From contig JAOSKN010000002.1 of the NCBI GenBank assembly GCA_027493525.1, forward strand, positions 248,001 through 312,000: DNA of 64,000 nt, given 5' to 3'. Every line of letters begins with the position of its first letter. Within the stretch, counting starts at the first letter, position 1. Below are positions 6,917 to 14,757 of the stretch, piece by piece. The translations under genes were made by a program, and so were the position numbers. This DNA is from Planctomycetota bacterium (GTDB lineage: Bacteria; Planctomycetota; SZUA-567; H5-PLA8). Below the pieces are notes generated by a model, which made no database searches, was not told the origin of the DNA, and worked only from the letters and a program-made list of their open reading frames with translations.

Positions 6917-9109
6917 TTACCACTTGAATGTCGCGCCCGCGCCGAAGGTCTGCGGAGGGCCGTGGGTGCCGATATACCCCGGCGCGCCAACGGCGGGTAC
7001 GGCGAAGTGGTGGTACTGCCGGTTCAGGAGATTCTGCCCGTAGACGAAGAACGACCAATGCTCCTTTTCGATGCCCAGCCTGGCGTTGAGCAGTTCGTAC
7101 GCGCCCTGCTCTTTCAGGTTGTCCTCAAGGAAGCACATGTCGCCCCGCCCCTGCCACTCGGCCCAGGCAAAGAAACCCGCGGGGTGCCGATACCGCGCGG
7201 CAAGCGTGAAGGTATAGAGTGGCGTCAGCGGCAGCCGGTTGCCGCCGAAGTCCACGCCGGTGAACGGATCGACGAACTCTCGAAAGCGCGCGTCGTTCCA
7301 GCCTCCGTTGGCCTGCAGTTCCAGCCCCTTGAGGGGTTCCGCCCGGGCTTCCAGTTCCACGCCCTGCGAGACCGCGCGGGTGGCGTTGACCAGCGAAAAG
7401 GAAGGCGGCGTGACCGTGCGGCGCACGAGAAAATCTCGAACGTCGATGATGAATCCAGTCAGCGCCAGGTGGACTTTCCCGTCGCAGCAGGCGTGGCGGA
7501 GTCCGGCCTCGAACTGCCAGAGGAACTCCGGATCCCACGGCGCTTCCGCCGGGAGGCTGGCGGCGCGGCTGAAGCCGCCCGGACGCCAGCCGCGCGTGGC
7601 GCTGGCGAAGAATTCCGGCCCTCCTGCCGGGCTGAATTCGAGCGCGACGCGGGGAAGCACGGCGTAGTCGGCCAAGGCTTCGTCGATGGGCGGGGCGATG
7701 GCCAGGGCCGCGTTCTCGATGGGCGCCTGGAAGACCAGGGTGCGATGAATCTCGCGCTGGACGCGTTCCAGCCGCAGGCCGGACTCGAAGGTCCAGGCCT
7801 GCGCCGGGCGGTAGCGCACTTCGCCGAACGCCGCGCCGGTCCGGTAGTACTGGTTGGAATCCTGGGACTGGGTAACGGGGGCAGTAAACGGGAGGCCCAG
7901 GCCGCCGGGCGGCGGGCTCTGGATAAATGCCTGATCGATGAAGCGCAGGCCGACCCGGGTGCGCGTGTGCCGGTCCTCGAAGAAGGCGCCGGCCCGCCAG
8001 CGCAGCGCGGCGCCATCTTCGTTCGATTCGAGGCGGAATTCCTGCGTCCACTGCGTGTTCTCGTACTCGTCGAGAAGCACCAGGAACGGCCGGGGCGTGA
8101 GGTCGAGTTCGGTATTCACGTCGTCCAGTTCGTGCCGCTGGCGCGCGGTGACCGAGAGCACGTCGAATCCCGGCGCGCGGTACTGGATCCGCAGCGCGCC
8201 CAGCAACTGGTTCACGCGCTGCTTGCCAGGCACGTCATGCTGGACCTTGAAGGGATCCGACTGGAGTAGAGAGACGTAATCCTCGGAGCCGTTGTCGTCG
8301 GCGCGGATTTGACCCAGCGCCATGATGTCGAGGTTGTCGAGCGGGCGGGCGTACAACTGGAGCCGGCTCTCCAGGCTCTCGCGGTCGTCGGGATGCGTAC
8401 CTTTGAGCGTGTTCTTGCGGTAGCCGCCGCGCTTATCGTGCACGCCGCTCAAGCGCAGGTGCAGGGCCTCCTTGAGCAGCGGGCCCGCGACGGAGCCTTC
8501 GGCGTACTGCGCGTTGTAGTTGCCGTAGCGTCCCTCGCCATGGCCCTGCCATTCGTTCGCCGGGCGGACTGTGCGCACCTCCAGCACCCCGATCTCGGCG
8601 TTGCGGCCGAAATGCGTGCCCTGCGGGCCGCGGTAAAAGCGCGCCTCGTCCACGTCGAGCAGGCGATAACTCAAGGAGCGCAGCTCGCCCAGGGGCACGT
8701 CGTCGAGGTAGAGCGCCACCGTGGGATCGCCGATCCCCGCGCCGTTCCCTATCCCGCGCACGATATAGAAGGGCGAATGCGGCTCCGGCGCCGCGGGCGT
8801 CGTGGCGTTGGGCACGCGCGCGGCCAGCGCTTCGGCCGAATCGATCGTGCTCGATTCGAGGTACGAGCCGGAGAGTACGGATTGCGGACGAGAAACGGCG
8901 CCCGGCGCGGGCTTGCCGATCACGTCAATGGTGAACTCTTTAGGCTCGGGCGCGGGCTCGGGAGCCGTGGATTTGCCGCCTAAAGCGGAGGGCTCGGACG
9001 GAGGGCCTGGGGGGGCCTCTTCGGCTCCCGCAGAGACGGCAAGGAGCGCGCCAAGCAGCAGCCAAGCGCGCAGGAGACCACGGGATGAGCTTTGGCGCTG
9101 GAGCATCAT
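6917..9109 (-). CDS. TonB-dependent outer-membrane receptor
   Basis: A 730-residue receptor. Residues 1-29 are a signal peptide (LLRAWLLLGALLAVSAGAEE), followed by a Pro/Glu-rich spacer. The plug domain runs from about 55 to 190, with VRGIGNG, DDVPLGE and RGPQGTHFGRNAEIGVLEV, the conserved plug-barrel junction. The rest is a 22-strand barrel ending TFGAGATFKW with a C-terminal aromatic residue. No obvious TonB box appears after the signal peptide. It would import a siderophore, cobalamin or glycan ligand; no linked transporter genes indicate which. It is encoded alone, facing the mobile element. Corrinoid import would fit the cobalamin-heavy core at 35-57 kb, but this is only a suggestion. 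Confidence 0.9.
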   Translation of the reverse strand: MMLQRQSSSRGLLRAWLLLGALLAVSAGAEEAPPGPPSEPSALGGKSTAPEPAPEPKEFTIDVIGKPAPGAVSRPQSVLSGSYLESSTIDSAEALAARVPNATTPAAPEPHSPFYIVRGIGNGAGIGDPTVALYLDDVPLGELRSLSYRLLDVDEARFYRGPQGTHFGRNAEIGVLEVRTVRPANEWQGHGEGRYGNYNAQYAEGSVAGPLLKEALHLRLSGVHDKRGGYRKNTLKGTHPDDRESLESRLQLYARPLDNLDIMALGQIRADDNGSEDYVSLLQSDPFKVQHDVPGKQRVNQLLGALRIQYRAPGFDVLSVTARQRHELDDVNTELDLTPRPFLVLLDEYENTQWTQEFRLESNEDGAALRWRAGAFFEDRHTRTRVGLRFIDQAFIQSPPPGGLGLPFTAPVTQSQDSNQYYRTGAAFGEVRYRPAQAWTFESGLRLERVQREIHRTLVFQAPIENAALAIAPPIDEALADYAVLPRVALEFSPAGGPEFFASATRGWRPGGFSRAASLPAEAPWDPEFLWQFEAGLRHACCDGKVHLALTGFIIDVRDFLVRRTVTPPSFSLVNATRAVSQGVELEARAEPLKGLELQANGGWNDARFREFVDPFTGVDFGGNRLPLTPLYTFTLAARYRHPAGFFAWAEWQGRGDMCFLEDNLKEQGAYELLNARLGIEKEHWSFFVYGQNLLNRQYHHFAVPAVGAPGYIGTHGPPQTFGAGATFKW

Positions 9110-9268
9110 GAAAGGCTGGCGGCCTCGAGATTGGTTCCCACAAGCATAGGCGTTCAGCGCCGGTTTTCATAGCCATGCTCATAGGCACCCCGCAAGCGTT
9201 GCCCTTGGGTTGTATTCAGTTGGAGCAGTTGAGGCCAAAAAAGAGAAGATAGAAAATCAATCGGCATT

Positions 9269-9280
9269 GGTATAGATACC
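9269..9280. promoter_or_regulatory. Inverted repeat GGTATAGATACC upstream of a small regulator
   Basis: A 12-base imperfect palindrome, GGTAT-AG-ATACC, lies 20 bases before the start of the HTH gene at 9301 in an AT-rich gap. It is a candidate autoregulatory operator. No independent support is visible. Confidence 0.35.
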
Positions 9281-9300
9281 TACATTCACTCCAGGGGGAT

Positions 9301-9573
9301 ATGGCTTTGCGGAAGAAGAAATCCAAGCGTCCTAAGCTCGACCCGACCAATAGCCGATTTGTCGTGCGGCCGAAGGGCTGTCTCTCGCCTAACGAGGCCG
9401 GGGCCAAGATCGGATGTACGGGCGAGAATATAAAGCGCTACATCCACTTAGGACGCCTGAAGGCGGCCAAGGCCAACAATGGCTATTGGTGGATTCGCGA
9501 ATGCGACTTGGACGAATTAGTCAAGGCCGAGGAGCAACTTGAATTCAAGTACCATGGGAACAGCTCACCTTGA
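9301..9573 (+). CDS. Small HTH (MerR/excisionase-like) DNA-binding protein
   Basis: A 90-residue protein with a basic N-terminal tail (ALRKKKSKRPKLD). It then has a HTH_17-like unit, GCLSPNEAGAKIGCTGENIK, with the wing RLKAAKANNGYWWIRECDLDEL. A purine-rich CCAGGGGGAT precedes the ATG. Likely a DNA-binding regulator or a degenerate excisionase. Its codon use is less GC-rich than that of the flanking receptor, and it converges with an XRE regulator ten bases on, suggesting acquired DNA. Confidence 0.65.
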   Translation: MALRKKKSKRPKLDPTNSRFVVRPKGCLSPNEAGAKIGCTGENIKRYIHLGRLKAAKANNGYWWIRECDLDELVKAEEQLEFKYHGNSSP

Positions 9574-9583
9574 TATACGGGGA

Positions 9584-9856
9584 TCAGCCCGCAGTTCCTT
9601 GAGCACGGCGTTGGGCGTGGTTAGGGACGCGACCACCATTGGTGTTTGAATGTAACAACCGATCGAGCACTTCCGGCTGAAGGCCTAAGCCTAGTTGCAA
9701 CAGAATTCTCGATCTTGGGGTTATGGAGACTTTATGGCTCTCCAGGCGATGTAAGGTAGCGGGACTCAATCCCGTTCGAGCGCTCATCTCTCGAAGCGTC
9801 AGGCCCAATCGAATGCGATAGGTAATGAGATCGGTACAGTCACCCGGATTGACCAT
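9584..9856 (-). CDS. XRE-family transcriptional regulator
   Basis: The start at 9856 is preferred because GAGGAGGGCGAC lies nine bases before it; the frame extends upstream to 9949 without a ribosome site. The 90-residue product has a Cro/C1-type HTH at about residues 10-60 (LREMSARTGLSPATLHRLES). The tail holds short helices (ILLQLGLGLQPEVLDRLL) and a basic C-terminus. It could regulate the small HTH gene or the cluster starting at 10211. Confidence 0.7.
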   Translation of the reverse strand: MVNPGDCTDLITYRIRLGLTLREMSARTGLSPATLHRLESHKVSITPRSRILLQLGLGLQPEVLDRLLHSNTNGGRVPNHAQRRAQGTAG

Positions 9857-10182
9857 GCGCGTCGCCCTCCTCAAATCCTGAGCGGTATCAAATCCCGGGC
9901 CAGCTACTCCCTCGACGCCATAACCCACGACTGGATAGGCGCTTGCCATCCATATTAGTACCTGAAAGCAGATGCAATGAGCCCAGGACTACACCATTAT
10001 GCGGCTGCATAGCACAAATATGGTGCTGCAAAGGGTGTTCACCGGCCATACTTGCTACATTTCAGCTGTTGCACCGATTTCGAACGGCCAAGCCATGAAA
10101 TGAGGCTGATGAGCGTTACAGAGAATTGGGCCAGCTACTTCTAACTACTCACCACTTCTTGTGATTCACGAATCTGACTGAC

Positions 10183-10198
10183 TGGCACGATTATTTCG
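10183..10198 (+). promoter_or_regulatory. Sigma-54 (-24/-12) promoter candidate
   Basis: TGGCACG (10183-10189), four bases, then TTTCG (10194-10198) matches the sigma-54 consensus TGGCACG-N4-TTGCW with one G-to-T change in the -12 element and correct spacing. It lies just upstream of the ketosynthase ATG at 10211, and the same cluster encodes an NtrC-type activator with an intact GAFTGA motif. The predicted transcript start is within a few bases of the ATG, and no ribosome site precedes it. Confidence 0.6.
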
Positions 10199-10210
10199 AA
10201 TGCTGTTTGC

Positions 10211-11434
10211 ATGCACAAGAGAGCGGTCATTACAGGCATCGGCATTCGTAGTCCTTTGGGCAACACCCCTGAGGAGTTCTTCCGGAATGCCCTGAAGGGC
10301 GCATCGCGAGTTGCACCCATAACCAAGTTCGACGCTTCCCCATTTGCCTCGCGAATTGCTGGACAGATCTGCGAGGCTGAGCCCCCATCCGTACTTCATG
10401 CAGGACGTCGTATTCCCAATGCCGCACGATGGGGCCTGGAAGCGGCACGCGAGGCCATGCGCGATGCCGGGCTTTCGGCAGTCGAGGGGTTACCCATCGA
10501 TGTCATCGTGGGCGTCAGCATCTCAGCGCTTGAGTACGTCGACGCCGGGTTGTTCTCTGATGGCAAGGCCAGCCTGGCGCGGATTCAACCGCATGAACTC
10601 GTCACGCTGAATCCTGCTTACGCGGCCGCGCTGATCAGTCAGGAGCTGGGGCTGAACGGCGAGATCATTAACATCACGACAGCCTGCTCATCAAGTACTT
10701 CTGCCATCGGTTACGCACTGCGCCTGATTCAAATGGGAGAGAGCTCTTGCGTCTTGACCGGTGGCGCGGATGAAGGCGTTTCCCCTCTCTTCCTGGGCGC
10801 GTTTGCCAATGGAAGCTGCCTGAGCACTCGTAACGACGACCCTCAACACGCCTCACGGCCATTTGAGCGCAATCGAGACGGCAACGTTCAAGCGGATGCC
10901 GCCTGCATCCTGGTGCTGGAGGAATACGAGCGTGCCTGCGCCAGGGGCGCAGAAGTTTATGCCGAGATCACCGGATTCGGGAGCGCAGGGGATTCGTGCT
11001 GCGCGCTGAAGTTTCCGAAATCCGAATGGCCGGGCGCACAGGCGATCAAGAAAGCGCTGTACCAAGCCGGTCGAGAAGCGTCCGAGGTTTCGTACTACAG
11101 CGCCTTGGGGGTTGCGCACCCTTGGATTGACGTGCTCGAAACTAAGACCATCAAGCTGGCCTTTCAGGACGCGGCGCGAAGACTCCTTGTAAGCTCCGTG
11201 CGATCCATGATGGGACATCCCATGGGGGCTTCAGGTGGAATCCAGACTGTCGTTGCCGCGCAGGCCATTCGACATCGCGCCGTTCCGCCTACCATCAATT
11301 ACGACGATCCCGATCCTGCGTGCGACCTCGACTACGTGCCCAACGAGGCCCGTTCGGCATGCGTGAAGGATGCCTTGGTCTACACCTTTGGAAACGGCGG
11401 CAATCATTCGGCCCTGGTGCTCTCTGCCTGCTAA
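10211..11434 (+). CDS. Beta-ketoacyl synthase, non-canonical active site
   Basis: A 407-residue FabF-like condensing enzyme with the usual N-terminus (AVITGIGIRSPLG). The nucleophile C159 is present in TTACSSSTSA, and the second His, H336, in SMMGHPMGASGG. Aligned to FabF (C163, H303, K335, H340) with a constant offset of four, the first His is replaced by L299 (YSALGVAHPWID) and the Lys by R331. Loss of that His should impair normal malonyl-ACP condensation. It may decarboxylate, transfer acyl groups or act with another subunit. No acyl carrier protein or acyltransferase gene is adjacent. First gene of a co-directional group with a methyltransferase and IorAB, 22 bases before the next start. 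Confidence 0.85.
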   Translation: MHKRAVITGIGIRSPLGNTPEEFFRNALKGASRVAPITKFDASPFASRIAGQICEAEPPSVLHAGRRIPNAARWGLEAAREAMRDAGLSAVEGLPIDVIVGVSISALEYVDAGLFSDGKASLARIQPHELVTLNPAYAAALISQELGLNGEIINITTACSSSTSAIGYALRLIQMGESSCVLTGGADEGVSPLFLGAFANGSCLSTRNDDPQHASRPFERNRDGNVQADAACILVLEEYERACARGAEVYAEITGFGSAGDSCCALKFPKSEWPGAQAIKKALYQAGREASEVSYYSALGVAHPWIDVLETKTIKLAFQDAARRLLVSSVRSMMGHPMGASGGIQTVVAAQAIRHRAVPPTINYDDPDPACDLDYVPNEARSACVKDALVYTFGNGGNHSALVLSAC

Positions 11435-11456
11435 CCCTTTTGGGAGGAGCGTGCGC

Positions 11457-12275
11457 ATGAAGATCGAGTTTGATCATCCGACCCGCGGCAAACACTATCG
11501 ACAAGCCAATGTAGAGTGCCCAAGCGCTCGACACCGCGAGATCGAATTTATGGTCAATCTGCTGCATCCACAACCTGGCGAAACCATCGTGGACTTCGGT
11601 TGCGGGAATGGTGTCCTGACCGTGCCGATTTCACGCAGCGTGGGCACTTCAGGTAAAGTCTACGCGATAGACAATTCACGGCAGTCGATGTTGAACCTGA
11701 CCAGTCGGATGGGTCATGGCAACATCGCAGGCGTGGTCATAGTCGAGGCCGAGCTGCCACTGCAAAGCAGGTCCGTTGACGCGGTGGTGACCTTGGCGAA
11801 TTTCCACCATGTCCCTGACAAGTTCGCCATGTTCAAGGAGTTCGAGCGAGTCCTTAAGCCAGGCGGACGGCTCGTCATCGGGGACGTGGCCGAAGGAACA
11901 CCGGTCCAACGGTACTTCGATGGTCCCGTAGACCGGTTCTGCAGCACCGGCCATAATCACCAGTTTCTGAATCCTAACCTGGCTTGGCGCTTGTGCGAGG
12001 ACAGCGGTCTCGGTTTCCGAAGTTGGGACCTGCAGGAAGTGCCATGGGAATTCCGGGATGAGGCCGAGGCAAGGCGCTTCCTTCATCTTATTCACGATGC
12101 CACCTGTACTCCTGAAGAGTGCATTTCAGAAGCCAAGCAATACCTTGGCTTTGAGCTTACCGGAAGATTCCTGCTCAATTGGCAACTCTTTTTCATGATC
12201 GCTCGAAAGCCCATTCAGGCCGAGCTGGCCAAGCATGCGGTTGGTGCTGGTCAGACCTCATTAGTAGCAGACTAG
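11457..12275 (+). CDS. SAM-dependent class I methyltransferase
   Basis: A 272-residue Methyltransf_11/UbiE-like enzyme. Motif I is VDFGCGNGVLTVPI (about residues 45-58), the acidic end of strand 2 is YAIDNSRQS, and motif IV/post-I is VDAVVTLANFHHV, followed by FERVLKPGGRLVIGDV. The C-terminal 100 residues (GHNHQFLNPN, then WEFRDEAEARRFLHLIHDAT) form a substrate cap I do not recognise. GGGAGGAGC precedes the ATG. The position between a ketosynthase and IorAB suggests it methylates an intermediate of the same pathway. The substrate is unknown. Confidence 0.85.
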   Translation: MKIEFDHPTRGKHYRQANVECPSARHREIEFMVNLLHPQPGETIVDFGCGNGVLTVPISRSVGTSGKVYAIDNSRQSMLNLTSRMGHGNIAGVVIVEAELPLQSRSVDAVVTLANFHHVPDKFAMFKEFERVLKPGGRLVIGDVAEGTPVQRYFDGPVDRFCSTGHNHQFLNPNLAWRLCEDSGLGFRSWDLQEVPWEFRDEAEARRFLHLIHDATCTPEECISEAKQYLGFELTGRFLLNWQLFFMIARKPIQAELAKHAVGAGQTSLVAD

Positions 12276-12322
12276 GTTTTTCCCTTGAATGCAAGATTTG
12301 GCTGAGTCCGGCGGGAGGCTTC

Positions 12323-14023
12323 ATGGAAGCACTACAGCGACAAGCACAATGCCGCGAGCAAGCTCAATCTTCAACCGCGTGCTCTGAGATACTGAGCGGT
12401 GACCAGGCGGTGGCCTTGGGTGCCTTGGATGCGGGGATCGCCTTTGCGAGTTCATACCCAGGAACGCCAGCGACTGACATTCTCGAGCATTTGTTTCGTG
12501 TCATCGATCCGGCACGTACGAAGGTCGTTTGGTCCATCAACGAAAAAGTCGCCTACGAATCCGCTTTGGCCGTTTCAATCGGCGGCCTTCGCGCTCTCGT
12601 CGCGATGAAGCAGGTAGGACTGAACGTCGCATCCGACGCATTCATGAATAGCTGTCCGGCAGGCGTTAACGGCGGGTTGGTCTTGGCTGTAGGCGATGAG
12701 CCCGAATGCCATAGTTCACAGAACAAGCAGGATACGAGGTGGTATCGGGAGTTGGCAGGGGTCGCCTTGCTTGAGCCTGCTGATTCACAAGAGGCCTACG
12801 AGATGACCCGCGCGGCCTTCGAGTGGTCCGAAGAGTTCCGAATCCCCATCATCCTCCGTTTAACGACGAGAACTGCATACGGATGCTCGCCAGTTCGCAG
12901 AACGGCGCCTTGGACGGGTACAACCAGGTTCGCATGGCCCAAGATGCCCAACCGATTCTTCATCGTTCCGACGGTGTCTCGTCGGCTATTCAAATCGCTC
13001 TTGGAGCGCCAGGAGCGGATGGCTCAGGAAATGGAATCTTCGAAGTTCACGATATGGCAGGAATGCCAACAGGAATCTCATCGGAAACGCGCCATTCTGT
13101 GCTCCGGTGTTGGATTCGCCCTGGCGCGTGAGATGGCTCCACAAGAATGGGGCATCATGAAGGTGCCGGGGGAACCCTTCCCGGAGGCAGCCCTTGCGCG
13201 ATTTGTTCAAGCGCACTCGGAAATCCTGGTCCTGGAAGAAGGCGATGCCTTTCTCGAACGTAAGGCTCGCTTGGCTGCACCGAAGGGTTGTCGAATTAGG
13301 GGAAGGCTCTCGGGAGACCTGAAGCTGTTTGGGGAATTGCAGAAGGTCGAAGTCCGGGCAGTACTTGAGGGAGCCAAGCAGCCCACCATAAAGCTGGACC
13401 AGCAAGAATTGCCTCCTCGACTGCCTGAGATTTGCAAGCCCTGTGGGTATCACAAAGTGTTCGCGGCCATAAAGCAGCTTCAAAACCTAGCCACGCCATC
13501 CGATATCGGATGCAATTCATTGGGTGGCTTGCCTCCCTATGAAGTTATGGATGGCGTCTGGGCCATGGGCTCGAGTATCGGGGTGGCTTGTGGATTAGCG
13601 GCACTAGGCCAAGAGCGCATTCTAGCCATAATCGGTGATTCGACCTTCTACCATTCCGGCATCCCGCCGACGCTGGAGGCTGTCCAGAATGGTTACCGAA
13701 TGACCATTCTGCTCCTGGACAATGGCACGGCAGCCATGACGGGTGGGCAACCCGTACCTCACCATACATGCGGCGCAGCTTCCTCGCCGGTTCGGTTGAC
13801 CCGACTCATACGCGCGCTCGGAGTGGCGACCTGCAAAGCATTCGATCCCCATCGTCTTGGGATAGAAGGTATCCGCAAGCTGATCGAAGACTCGTTTTCA
13901 TTACCTGGCGCCAAAGTGCTTCTATATCGCTCGCAGTGCGGCCTCTATTCCCCCGGGTATTTTACGGGTCATGGGCAGTCTCTAAAGAAGCTTGAGGAGC
14001 AAGTGCATGCGGCTGCCCTATAG
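12323..14023 (+). CDS. iorA: IorA-like 2-oxoacid:ferredoxin oxidoreductase alpha subunit, no ferredoxin domain
   Basis: A 566-residue thiamine-diphosphate enzyme subunit resembling indolepyruvate:ferredoxin oxidoreductase alpha. The N-terminal pyrimidine-binding domain (GDQAVALGALDAGIAFASSY, then YPGTPATDILEH and WSINEKVAYE) is followed by a middle domain. The ThDP-binding domain holds GDSTFYHSG and LLDNGTAAMTGG. Classical IorA ends with two 4Fe-4S clusters. Here the protein stops at LYRSQCGLYSPGYF and a short helix, with no CxxCxxCxxxCP motif. Electrons must leave by another route, or the activity differs. Its start follows GGGAGG, and it overlaps iorB by 17 bases. Confidence 0.85.
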   Translation: MEALQRQAQCREQAQSSTACSEILSGDQAVALGALDAGIAFASSYPGTPATDILEHLFRVIDPARTKVVWSINEKVAYESALAVSIGGLRALVAMKQVGLNVASDAFMNSCPAGVNGGLVLAVGDEPECHSSQNKQDTRWYRELAGVALLEPADSQEAYEMTRAAFEWSEEFRIPIILRLTTRTAYGCSPVRRTAPWTGTTRFAWPKMPNRFFIVPTVSRRLFKSLLERQERMAQEMESSKFTIWQECQQESHRKRAILCSGVGFALAREMAPQEWGIMKVPGEPFPEAALARFVQAHSEILVLEEGDAFLERKARLAAPKGCRIRGRLSGDLKLFGELQKVEVRAVLEGAKQPTIKLDQQELPPRLPEICKPCGYHKVFAAIKQLQNLATPSDIGCNSLGGLPPYEVMDGVWAMGSSIGVACGLAALGQERILAIIGDSTFYHSGIPPTLEAVQNGYRMTILLLDNGTAAMTGGQPVPHHTCGAASSPVRLTRLIRALGVATCKAFDPHRLGIEGIRKLIEDSFSLPGAKVLLYRSQCGLYSPGYFTGHGQSLKKLEEQVHAAAL

Positions 14024-14661
14024 GTGTAATGGTGGGCTAACCATCGTCTTGGCGGGACTTGGCGGTCAGGGGATTCTCCTGATGGCAAAGGCCATTGCCT
14101 CGGCCGCCAGGAAGCGCTTCGAATTCGTATGCCGGTCGGAATTCCGTGGTCTTAGCCAGCGTGGAGGTGCGGTGCAATCCTGCGTTCGATTCGCCTCAAA
14201 CCCGGTGACCTCCGTTGTTGATGTAGAGGAAGCTGACCTTATTCTAGCGCTGGATGCCCTAGAGGCAGCTAGAGCACTGCCCTACCTAAAGCAAGGCGGC
14301 TTAGTAGTTGCCCATGTTGGCGTCGTCCCTCCGCTGCATATCTCGCGCACTTGGCAGGAGGCAGGATGTCCTAAGCGCGAAGCTCAGCTGTTTAGTACCT
14401 ATGTTTTGGAGCGATTCGAAGGCATTGAGAATGTCCAGATGCTTGATCTGGACACCTTGGCGAAAAAAAGTCGGGTCTACTCGCGTGCAAAACTCTGTCC
14501 TACTGGGTGCGGCGAGTTCATTGCTTGATGTCCCCTGCGATACGCTATTGGCTTCTCTCCTTGAAGGCATGAAGCCCGAATTCATGGAGATCAACAGGAG
14601 GGCGTTTGAGATCGGCCGGCGGGCCCAATGCGAAGCACAATCCGTTTCTACGGGTGGATAA
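14007..14661 (+). CDS. iorB: IorB-like oxidoreductase beta subunit (single-base frameshift)
   Basis: The gamma-type catalytic-domain subunit that pairs with IorA. The N-terminal motif AGLGGQGILLMAKAI is followed by SEFRGLSQRGGAVQSCVRF and VDVEEADLILALDALEA, all typical. The first frame runs only to 14528. The family C-terminus (NSVLLGAASSLLDVP, then EINRRAFEIGRRA) continues in another frame to 14661. The shift maps to the seven-A run at 14463-14469: with six A, the reading continues LAKKVGSTRVQNS. This is most simply an extra A from sequencing or a very recent mutation. The restored length is about 217 residues, normal for IorB. Confidence 0.78.
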
Positions 14662-14680
14662 GGCCGCGACAAACCTATCC

Positions 14681-14695
14681 ACTTCAAACTGAAGT
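14681..14695. promoter_or_regulatory. Inverted repeat ACTTCA-AAC-TGAAGT before the kinase gene
   Basis: A perfect six-base inverted repeat with a three-base loop lies in the 96-base gap between iorB and the histidine kinase. It could be a small operator or part of a termination structure; no T-run follows it. Confidence 0.3.
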
Positions 14696-14757
14696 CGATT
14701 CATAAAGCCTCCTCCCGGTCGTTGTAGTACGAACCAGTTCAGATAGATTCAGAGATC

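Noticed and set aside
14463-14469. Programmed frameshift at the A-run in iorB
   Set aside because: The C-terminal frame requires skipping one A (+1), whereas slippery A-runs in bacteria typically give -1 shifts. No reason for a truncated IorB is apparent, and similar single-base indels occur elsewhere in the window.
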